A stretch of 64,000 nt of DNA from Sulfitobacter undariae (GTDB lineage: Bacteria; Pseudomonadota; Alphaproteobacteria; Rhodobacterales; Rhodobacteraceae), in contig NZ_JACIEI010000004.1 in assembly GCF_014196805.1 (NCBI RefSeq), positions 174,838 to 238,837 of the forward strand, given 5' to 3'. The position numbers and the translations under genes are program-made. Below are positions 55,111 to 64,000 of this stretch, one piece after another; positions within the stretch are counted from its first letter, which is position 1; each line of letters opens with the position of its first letter. Below the pieces are notes generated by a model. It searched no databases, was not told where the DNA came from, and saw only the letters and a list, made by a program, of their open reading frames with translations.

Positions 55111-56208
55111 ATGGCTGGTCTCTACCTCACACAATTGACGCTTTCGCATTTTCGCTCGCATAAGCGGGCGATTATTGATGTCGATCCACGACCAGTTGCG
55201 ATCCATGGTAATAATGGTGCTGGCAAAACCAATATTCTCGAGGCAATTTCCCTTCTCTCGCCCGGCCGCGGCCTGCGCCGTGCCAGTGCAGATGACATGA
55301 CCCGACGCCCCGAAAAACTGGGCTGGAAGGTCACGGCTCTTCTCCATGGACCTCTTGGAGTGAGCGAGATCGAAATTCTCTCAGAAAAGGGCGCAGCACG
55401 GCAGGTGCGCATAGACGGCAAGCCCGTTTCCCAAACAGCGCTAAGCCGCGTTGCACGTGTGCTTTGGCTTATCCCGTCTATGGATCGTCTATGGATTGAA
55501 GGTGCTGAAGGGCGGAGGCGCTTTTTGGATCGCATGACGCTCAGCTTTCTGCCCGATCACGCCGAAATATCGTTGGCCTATGAAAAAGCCATGCGGGAAC
55601 GCAACCGCCTTCTCAAAGATATGGTGCGTGAGCCGTCTTGGTATACCGCTCTTGAGGCGCGCATGGCTGAAACAGGCGTTGCGATACACCACAACAGGTT
55701 GCACGCCATCAAAGCATTAGCTGCTGCTCAGGCCGCCTCCGAGACAAGCTTCCCTACCGCCACGCTTACGCTTGAATGTGATATGCCTGATGACATCGAG
55801 AAAATGCGCGACGCTTTGGCGAGCGGCCGCATGCGTGATCTGTCGGCGGGGCGCACATTGACTGGGCCGCATCGAGCCGACTTGTTTGGTGTTTTCACCG
55901 CCAAAAACGTTCCTGCGCGGGATTGTTCCACGGGTGAGCAGAAAGCGCTGTTGGTATCCCTGATCCTCGCTAACGCCCGCGCGTTGGCTGCGGATTTTGG
56001 GGCCCCCCCGTTACTGCTGCTGGATGAAGTCGCTGCGCATCTGGATAAAACCCGTCGTGCGGCGCTTTATGACGAGTTGTCGGCACTGGGAGCGCAGGCG
56101 TGGATGACAGGCACAGAGGACGGTCTATTTGAGGCTATGGGCGATCGCGCCCAAACCCTTTTGGTTACCGATCAGGACGGGCTTTCCAGCGTTTCGTCTG
56201 TCACCTGA
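55111..56208 (+). CDS. recF: DNA replication and repair protein RecF
   Basis: 365-residue SMC-like ATPase for gap repair. Walker A is HGNNGAGKTN (near residue 31), the signature is STGEQKALLVSLI near residue 270, and Walker B is LLLLDEVAAHLD. It helps load RecA at single-strand gaps, with RecO and RecR. The usual dnaA-dnaN-recF-gyrB order is kept. Expression may be tuned by the palindromes just upstream. Confidence 0.96.
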   Translation: MAGLYLTQLTLSHFRSHKRAIIDVDPRPVAIHGNNGAGKTNILEAISLLSPGRGLRRASADDMTRRPEKLGWKVTALLHGPLGVSEIEILSEKGAARQVRIDGKPVSQTALSRVARVLWLIPSMDRLWIEGAEGRRRFLDRMTLSFLPDHAEISLAYEKAMRERNRLLKDMVREPSWYTALEARMAETGVAIHHNRLHAIKALAAAQAASETSFPTATLTLECDMPDDIEKMRDALASGRMRDLSAGRTLTGPHRADLFGVFTAKNVPARDCSTGEQKALLVSLILANARALAADFGAPPLLLLDEVAAHLDKTRRAALYDELSALGAQAWMTGTEDGLFEAMGDRAQTLLVTDQDGLSSVSSVT

Positions 56209-56220
56209 GAATCGGCCTGA

Positions 56221-58719
<2,499 letters not shown>

Positions 58720-58765
58720 GGCAGTGTAGTGTCGCCGGATGAACTGCCTGAAGGACTGAACTTTC

Positions 58766-60415
58766 CTAGACGTCGGAGGTAGGTCTGGCCGACGCAAGTG
58801 AGCTTGGACAGGTTTGAGCAGGATCGGGAAGAGGATCGGATGCGGAGATTGCGGGATGGTCGTTCATGACTTTCTGACGCCGCCTGCTTGCGTCGCGACG
58901 GGTTTGTGTTGCCTCGGCCATTTCCGCGTCATCATCAATGCGATCGAGACTACGGCCGCTGAACTCATAGTCGAACGGAAGGTCGTGAAGCGCGGGGTTT
59001 AGCATCATTAAGATATCGTTCACTGCAAGACTGTCGTGGCGGTACTGCTCTTCGATCGATAAGGAAAGCGTGATCATGTGTCGACTGTTGAACGGCGACA
59101 TGAAGAAATTGCGCGAGATTGCCGGGAAAGATGCACCAATGGTCGAGCTGTTATAGATTTCTACAAACATCAGATCGACCTGATGGTCGCGTACCGAACG
59201 GGGCAGTGTCGCGATCCAAGCCTCGTATTCGGGTACAAAGCGTGTGTAAACCTCACGGTTGAATTCCTTATGCGGAACGATCGACATACGTTTTATTTGC
59301 CAGCGCAGATTGGCTCGGCCCTTGGCCCCCGGCCTGTCGACGAACACCGCGCGCAGCAGGTCTGTCTGGTGCCCACGCAACACCACGGCACGGTCAGTGA
59401 CGCCACGGTGGATGTTCTGCTTGACCTCGTTTTTGATGGGGGAAGTGTAGCCAAGGGCGGTGTCGTACTCCGCCTGTGCGCGGGCGATCGTGCGGGGGTT
59501 GGATCTATAATCACGCCTATCATAAATCTCGTGTTGGATGTCGAGGACCTGCGCCACCTTGCCGGCGACGGTGGCGTCTATGCGCCCAGAATAGCAGTGG
59601 ATGTTGGTGAATTTCTGCTCGATATCGCCGAGGTGATCGCTCGCGATCGCGGCCAGCAATCGGCTGTCCTGCCCACCCGACAAGGGGAGGGCGGTCTTGT
59701 GCACGGCATTGATCGCATCGATGACGGATGCGGTGCGGGTGATTATCTCGCTGTAAATCTCGGCGCGTGGGCGTGGCGTGGCGAAGGGTTTGTCGCGTGG
59801 CCAAAAGCGGGTTTCCTTGAAATCGGACAAGGACAGGTAGGCATTGGGATTGGCGCGGCGCACATCCTTGTCGCGGGTGTGAAACAGGGAATAATTACCG
59901 CTACCGTTTTCGACATGCGTATGATCGTAGAGGGGGTGATCTATAATGTCACGGTTGATGCACAACGCGAGGCTGGACGCGACTTGCCGCTCAGCCGTGG
60001 CGAACACAGTGCCGTTCGTACCAACCGCATCGCTGTAGAATCGTGTGTCTTCATCACGCGCGACCAAGACGTTGTAGCGCCCGGCAACGTAGAACAGCCA
60101 ATCCTCAAAATCGATAAAAAACGTGGGCAGCGATACATCTAGAGCGTTGATCTGGTGATCGCCTTCGATCAATCCCTCCTGCGCTACACCGATGCCGATG
60201 AACAAACCTATCTGTTTATCGTTCACATCGCGTAATCGCGTAATATGTACCCCGTCCCCAACGTAGGCATTCCATCCTGCAAACGTGTGGCGAAGCAGCG
60301 CCGTTTGTGTAATGTCGCGCTGGGTCAACAGGTATTGCCAGCGAAACGCGACATCGAAACTCACGTCGGTTTGCACGCAGTCGGTTTCTGCTTTGATCTG
60401 GATCATAGGTGCCAT
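58766..60415 (-). CDS. asparagine-synthase-like protein with degenerate amidotransferase half
   Basis: 549 residues. The C-terminal half has the ATP-pyrophosphatase loop LPLSGGQDSRLLAAI (residues about 242-256) and a family-like end (NFFMSPFNSRHMITLSLS). The N-terminal half keeps only the fold trace of class II glutamine amidotransferases (VAGRYNVLVARDEDTRFYSDAVGT). It lacks the required Cys at position 2, so glutamine cannot serve as the nitrogen source by the usual route. Such proteins adenylate a carboxylate for amide formation, as in asparagine, beta-lactam or lasso-peptide chemistry, or sugar modification. The substrate is unknown. A long opposite-strand frame is a shadow. Confidence 0.8.
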   Translation of the reverse strand: MAPMIQIKAETDCVQTDVSFDVAFRWQYLLTQRDITQTALLRHTFAGWNAYVGDGVHITRLRDVNDKQIGLFIGIGVAQEGLIEGDHQINALDVSLPTFFIDFEDWLFYVAGRYNVLVARDEDTRFYSDAVGTNGTVFATAERQVASSLALCINRDIIDHPLYDHTHVENGSGNYSLFHTRDKDVRRANPNAYLSLSDFKETRFWPRDKPFATPRPRAEIYSEIITRTASVIDAINAVHKTALPLSGGQDSRLLAAIASDHLGDIEQKFTNIHCYSGRIDATVAGKVAQVLDIQHEIYDRRDYRSNPRTIARAQAEYDTALGYTSPIKNEVKQNIHRGVTDRAVVLRGHQTDLLRAVFVDRPGAKGRANLRWQIKRMSIVPHKEFNREVYTRFVPEYEAWIATLPRSVRDHQVDLMFVEIYNSSTIGASFPAISRNFFMSPFNSRHMITLSLSIEEQYRHDSLAVNDILMMLNPALHDLPFDYEFSGRSLDRIDDDAEMAEATQTRRDASRRRQKVMNDHPAISASDPLPDPAQTCPSSLASARPTSDV

Positions 60416-60474
60416 TCATTATTCATTTTAATCTAGGGTCGGTTGCTACACGACCAAAGCAAAGGGATATCAGT

Positions 60475-60484
60475 GTAAATTTAC
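60475..60484. promoter_or_regulatory. perfect palindrome upstream of the asparagine-synthase-like gene
   Basis: GTAAATTTAC is a perfect 10-bp palindrome, 60 bases before the gene start, in an A/T-rich stretch. Operator or promoter element is possible. Confidence 0.3.
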
Positions 60485-60563
60485 GCTACACAAAATTATA
60501 TGTGCCAAATGTTGTTATCATTCTGAAAAATGAATCACAGTAGCCCCAAAAAATCAATTCAAA

Positions 60564-60695
60564 TCAGATTACATCACTCCCCAAAACGACCCTTTTAGCA
60601 CGTTCTAAAAAGGTTCTCGCTTCATGCGGCCAATTATGGGGCGATGGCGTATCCATTTTCCTCTTGGTGGCGGTAATTCGTCTAAGAGCATCTTC
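60564..60695 (-). pseudogene. C-terminal gene fragment beside the IS element
   Basis: A minus-strand frame open from the IS edge to a TGA at 60564-60566. It reads like the tail of a normal protein (LRRITATKRKMDTPSPHN, then NWPHEARTFLERAKRVVLG). The only ATG, at 60656, gives a 30-residue product; a stop at the TA target-site junction separates it from the IS. It may be the end of a gene destroyed by the IS insertion, or a short peptide gene just upstream of the asparagine-synthase-like gene. I do not recognise the protein. Confidence 0.4.
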
Positions 60696-60698
60696 TTA

Positions 60699-61583
60699 GG
60701 GTCAAGACTCATAACCATAATATGACTGTTGCGGCGAGAGCGATTGCTGACAGGAAAACCTTTGGGCAGCGGTCATAACGGGTTGAGACACGTCGCCAGT
60801 CTTTGAGTCTACCGAACATCCTTTCGATCACTGCCCGGAAGTGCATTGCAAAGCAATGTCACGAGAGGGGCGTTTGTATCGGCGTTTGTCGTATTTGATG
60901 GTCTTCTTACGCGATTTGCGTTCTGGGATGCAGGGCTTTGTGCCCTAATTGATAAGGGGCTCTCGAAACGCAGTCTGCGTCATATCCTCGATCTGCGAGA
61001 AGCCACTCGGCTCAGGCAGGCTGTTCATTAAAGCTGCAGCGCCAGTATAATCGCTTACCTGCCCTGCGGTGATGAACAGGCGGACAGGACGGCCGCTGGT
61101 ATCTGTAACGGCGTGCAATTTGGTATTTATTCTCCCTTTTGTCGCCCCCCTCTCGGGCAGTGGATCTGACGTACACGCCGCCCTTTTTCAGTCTCAGACT
61201 GGAGGCCGTGCGATGCGCCTTGAGATATGTTACATCAATTGAGATGGTTGTGTTGTCGGGGGCTTGCTCAGCCAGCCCCATCATGATCCGGGCAAACACG
61301 CCCATATCGCTCCAAGGCTTCCAGCGATATACAACGTCTTTGGTGGACCATACTCGGCAGGTGCATCGCACCACCTTAAATCATTGCGATTGATGAATAT
61401 AATGCCGCTTAGAACGCGGCGATCATACACGCAAGCGCGACCTCGGCTCTTTGGAAAGTAAGGCCGCAGACGCTTCATCTGCGCCTCCGTAAGCCAGTAT
61501 AAGTTGCTCATCATATCCCCCGAAACGGGGGGTCGTGAATCATAGCAGCCCGACAAGCTCAATCAGTTAATGGGTCCTGATCC
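60699..61583. mobile_element. degenerate IS5-family insertion sequence
   Basis: An 885-bp element with imperfect terminal inverted repeats, GGGTCAAGACTCAT at 60699-60712 and the complement of ATGGGTCCTGATCC at 61570-61583 (about 11 of 14 match). It is flanked by a TA dinucleotide on both sides (60697-60698 and 61584-61585), the target duplication expected for this IS5 subgroup. The transposase inside is broken. This size and TSD fit IS427-like members. Confidence 0.85.
60709..61511 (-). pseudogene. IS5-family transposase, multiply frameshifted
   Basis: Reads in pieces of one DDE transposase. From the ATG at 61511, SNLYWLTEAQMKRLRPYFP up to DAPAEYGPPKTLY, where a missing base near 61329 shifts the frame. 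Then RWKPWSDMGVFARIMMGLAEQ and TISIDVTYLKAHRTA (first Asp). After another shift come NTKLHAVTDTSGRPVRLFIT and NSLPE; after a third, EWLLADRGYDAD (second Asp); finally IERMFGRLKDWRRV (Glu) and the stop at 60709. At least three frame changes make it inactive. Confidence 0.88.
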
Positions 61584-61619
61584 TAGATAATTCTCGATAT
61601 TGGATCTATCGGATTTTTC

Positions 61620-62075
61620 CTATAACGTTTCAATTCTTGCTTTTACCCGTGATATATTGTCAGCATGCTGCTTGTTTAAAACACTCAGTATTTCTTGACT
61701 GTGCCGCTGAACTGATCCATCGAACATATCTTGCCGCCACAAATTTATTTCAGCATTGAACCCTTTTGAAATCTTCCGTGGTCCTTTTACAACTTTGTCT
61801 GTTTGCTTGCCAGAATAATATACAAAAATGGTTGTAATCAAAGTCAACGTTCGACTATCGCAGATTTCGGGCCCTCTGTTTTCTTCCAAAAAGGTGTCAA
61901 GAGCCTGAAAAACGTGGGGAAACTTATTCCGAAGGAACGACATCGGATCCAATTCGTCTACGTCAAAACCTTCCATGTGGCCAATCGCGTCGTGTTTTGA
62001 TCCAAATTCAAGATACATCATTGTCTCGGTCCAATAAATAATGACCACGGTTCGATATTCAGTGGACAGCACCAT
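61620..62075 (-). CDS. hypothetical protein, AT-rich accessory gene
   Basis: 151 residues if started at the ATG at 62075; the ATGs at 62021/62018 (giving MYLEFGSKHDAIG) are equally possible. Neither has a strong ribosome binding site. The composition is protein-like, with a C-terminal helix (LSVLNKQHADNISRVKARIE), but I recognise no family. Base composition is more A/T-rich than the core genes, and it lies right next to the IS, so it may have been acquired. Confidence 0.45.
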   Translation of the reverse strand: MVLSTEYRTVVIIYWTETMMYLEFGSKHDAIGHMEGFDVDELDPMSFLRNKFPHVFQALDTFLEENRGPEICDSRTLTLITTIFVYYSGKQTDKVVKGPRKISKGFNAEINLWRQDMFDGSVQRHSQEILSVLNKQHADNISRVKARIETL

Positions 62076-62726
62076 CTGCTTTCATGGGCCAGTTATGTGA
62101 ATTCTAATCTTTCGATGGTTCTTATGCCATTCGGGGTCATCTCCCAACTCCAAACTGTTCACATAGGTTTTTTCGACTTGTTCCAACAAAGCCCTTTCGC
62201 ATGTAAACAAGCTAAATTTTGCTCGCACAGAGAAAGTTTGGAATCCGCCACTTTTGTGTCAAAATGGACATGCCGCAACATCAGTCTGTTTTGAATGCAA
62301 AGCTGCCAATCACTGCGACTTCGTGAAAGATCGGCTTTGCGCCTTGCGATGTGACGCGCAAATTTTTGCGCTCAGAAAGTCTTCTAAGTCATTGTTACCT
62401 AGCAACCGAGGCGCAACATTACGTGCTTTCCTACAGGCAGTTGTAGGGAAGCATATAAAACTGCGCGGTGCGAATAACTTTGCGCGTCGCGGATGGTATG
62501 TTGAAGCCTGAAACCGCATTTATTCAATGGTTTACGTCACCTCTGTCAAGATGCCCGACTTAAAGGTTTGCGCCAATTCCGCTGCTTCTCTTTCATGCCG
62601 GGGAAAATCTTCAAGTTAACCTTCGATCAATGAACTTACACGCTATCCCGTCTTACTGGGCACCTTCATTCTGCTTACGTTGATCGCACGCCTCCGTAAA
62701 CGCGCGGCAGAGTTGATAAACTTGGA
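62076..62726. other. non-coding or decayed accessory stretch
   Basis: About 650 bases with no convincing gene. Short frames on both strands have no start signals or motifs. At 62620-62733 a plus-strand frame open after a TAA reads ELTRYPVLLGTFILLTLIA, then RLRKRAAELINLDQ and a stop. That is a membrane segment plus basic tail, likely the end of a destroyed membrane-protein gene. It overlaps the fliL end by 7 bases. Confidence 0.45.
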
Positions 62727-63242
62727 TCAGTAATCCTGGCGAGCAATTTCTATGATAAGAACATCAGTGGCTATTTCTTTCCCTAAGTCTCTTTGTGCAA
62801 TCTCCTTTAGGGCAGTCCGCAACTTTCTTAAAGCCGATGCATCGGTGAAGTTTCCTTCAAATCCGCCAACATTCGCGTGGTCAAATAGGACTTGTAAGAA
62901 ACTATCCCTAAGCTTGGGCTCTCGAAGGTAAACTAGGTCAGTTTTACCTTCAGGTACTTCGATACTGAGTGCTAACACGACCAAAGCTGTAACCTTATCA
63001 CTGGCGATAATCGGAATTACGAATTGATTATTCAGTTTAGCATATTCATTGCTGTTTCTGACAGTGTCAGGCGCATCCGAGAGGTGATCTCCGATTTCAA
63101 CCTCTTCGAGGTCAGAGGCATTCTGCGTTGGCGACGTTGTGCTAGTGAGATCTTCTGATCTTTCTGGGCGCATGAAAATCCCGGCGCCAACCCCAGCTCC
63201 AAGACCAATGAAGAGCAAAACTAACGGTAGAAGTTTTTTCAT
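62727..63242 (-). CDS. fliL: flagellar basal body-associated protein FliL
   Basis: 171 residues from the ATG at 63242, which has GGGAG 7 bases upstream; an ATG two codons earlier lies too close. One membrane helix at the N-terminus (LLPLVLLFIGLGAGVGAGIF), then an acidic linker. The FliL domain follows, with YAKLNNQFVIPII and LRDSFLQVLFDHANVGGFEGNF. FliL is an inner-membrane protein that forms rings around the stator and supports torque. It is 14 bases after the flgH remnant. The usual downstream flagellar gene does not follow; the accessory zone does. Confidence 0.88.
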   Translation of the reverse strand: MKKLLPLVLLFIGLGAGVGAGIFMRPERSEDLTSTTSPTQNASDLEEVEIGDHLSDAPDTVRNSNEYAKLNNQFVIPIIASDKVTALVVLALSIEVPEGKTDLVYLREPKLRDSFLQVLFDHANVGGFEGNFTDASALRKLRTALKEIAQRDLGKEIATDVLIIEIARQDY

Positions 63243-63256
63243 AATCATACTCCCGA

Positions 63257-63946
63257 TTAAAACGGTAAAATTGCATCAAGGACCTGTTGGCCGACACGTG
63301 GTTGCTGAACATCGCTGATCTGGCCACGTCCACCGTAGGACACGCGCGCAGAGGCAATCTTGTCGTAGGTAATTTCATTTTGGCGAGAAACATCTGCAGG
63401 CCGCACAAAACCCGTAACTAAGAGTTCGCGAAGTTCAAAATTGACGCGTAGTTCCTGACTGCCCGAAATGGACAAAACGCCGTTTGGCAAAACGTCTATG
63501 ATTGTGGCTGCGATTCGTAGCTCCAATTTTTCCTTACGTGAAACTGAGCCATCCCCTGAGGAACTGCTTTGCGAAGAGATTCCAACTAGTTCGTCGGATG
63601 AAGCTCCCGCAGGGAACTTTCCATTGAGGCGTTGCGGCAAGCCAAACAGTCCAGGTACGCTCAAGTTTTCAGACCCAGCTCGTCTTCGGTCCGAAGAGTT
63701 CGAGATCTCCGCTTGCTCGTCTATTTCGATAACTACAGTCAAGATATCCCCCCGAACTACCGCTCGACGATCCCCCAATAATGAAGCACGTGAGGGAGAC
63801 CACAACGAGGAAGAATCAAGTGGCCGACGCTCGGTTATGGTCATTGGCAGTCCCGGGTCAATCATTGCCCGCGTCTCTGGGGCCTCTAATGTTGGCGTGA
63901 AGCTGGGTGGACCTGTCGCGGTTTGATGCCGCTCCTTTGATAGCAT
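63257..63946 (-). pseudogene. flgH: flagellar L-ring protein FlgH, 5' end lost to an IS
   Basis: The frame is open to 63946, but homology to FlgH begins only near GPPSFTPTLEAPE. It then runs intact through LLGDRRAVVRGDILTVVIEIDEQAEISN, the FlgH core, to the C-terminus (PRVGQQVLDAILPF). The normal lipoprotein signal with its lipobox Cys, about 20 residues, is missing. What replaces it (SKERHQTAT) is antisense to the leader of an IS3-family transposase gene starting at 63971. Without the signal the product could not reach the outer membrane. Confidence 0.8.
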
Positions 63947-64000
63947 TTACTGTAACAAAGGAGATAAACTATGGGACTGAAACGGACGGACGAATTTCGC
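63914..64000 (+). mobile_element. left end of an IS3-family element
   Basis: The element edge lies where FlgH homology ends, probably within 63910-63935, perhaps at the TG of TGTCGCGG (63914). The other end is outside the window, so the inverted repeat cannot be checked. Confidence 0.6.
63971..64000 (+). CDS. IS3-family transposase OrfA, first ten codons
   Basis: ATG at 63971 with AAAGGAG at 63957-63963, 7 bases upstream. The ten visible codons read MGLKRTDEFR, the standard N-terminus of a well-known IS3-family OrfA (helix-turn-helix) protein. The gene runs off the window. Confidence 0.75.
   Translation, partial: MGLKRTDEFR

Noticed and set aside
59078..60142. 354-codon plus-strand frame opposite the asparagine-synthase-like gene
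   Set aside because: No ribosome site or family motif; the minus-strand frame has the SGGQDS loop and a family-like C-terminus. It is a shadow.
58766..62075. Lasso-peptide or similar RiPP cluster
   Set aside because: An asparagine-synthase-like cyclase candidate is present, but there is no transglutaminase-like protease, no recognition-element protein and no precursor with the expected pattern.

Overview
The window looks like a chromosomal segment of a marine alphaproteobacterium of the Rhodobacteraceae (Roseobacter group). The basis is the alphaproteobacterial flagellin regulators FlaF and FlbT, a DUF1217 flagellar protein, the HemD/mitofilin-like/HemY operon, a replication block rpsT-dnaA-dnaN-recF-gyrB, and protein sequences typical of that family. 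This placement rests on family knowledge, not on a database search.

Layout. Positions 1-9.7 kb hold the end of ahcY, an extensin-like peptidoglycan protein, a DUF2853 protein, a tightly packed minus-strand operon (tsaD-gpsA-yciI-like-EVE), the divergent hemD-mitofilin-hemY operon, and dapD with two small unknown genes. Positions 9.7-18.3 kb hold a Hint-domain protein, the dapE-GNAT-glycosyltransferase-rnr operon, a glutathione S-transferase divergent from a WYL-type regulator, and a lytic transglycosylase. Positions 18.3-30.8 kb are a polyamine block. One complete ABC transporter and a class III aminotransferase lie on the minus strand; facing away from them are a second complete PotFGHI-type transporter and an FAD oxidoreductase. 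Positions 30.8-36.7 kb are flagellar: flgD and fliK on the minus strand; flgJ-like, flgN-like, flagellin, flaF, flbT and DUF1217 on the plus strand. Positions 37-51.4 kb are housekeeping (LOG protein, rlmN, ialB-like, asparaginase, serB/serC-serA, phosphatase, thiolase, ubiE-ubiB, mutM, enoyl-CoA hydratase). Positions 51.7-58.7 kb hold rpsT, dnaA, dnaN, recF and gyrB. Positions 58.7-64 kb are an accessory zone with an asparagine-synthase-like gene, a decayed IS5-family element, gene fragments, and flagellar genes fliL and flgH.

Most notable observations. (1) fliK is split by a frame change exactly at an 11-base homopolymer (C on the coding strand). This could be a sequencing error, a fixed mutation or a phase-variable switch. 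(2) flgH lacks its 5' end, and what follows is the start of an IS3-family transposase gene. Two independent lesions in flagellar genes therefore suggest decaying or switchable motility. (3) The 60-base dnaN-recF gap is almost entirely two perfect inverted repeats. (4) The serC leader may be the alphaproteobacterial serC RNA motif. (5) The asparagine-synthase-like protein has an intact ATP-binding loop but no N-terminal nucleophile Cys. It sits beside an IS and a gene remnant.

I see no rRNA, no tRNA and no CRISPR array. I found no convincing oriC: the consensus DnaA box is absent from the rpsT-dnaA gap by eye. I did not find a clearly new multi-gene system. The best candidates for something undescribed are the homopolymer in fliK and the accessory zone at 58.7-62.7 kb.
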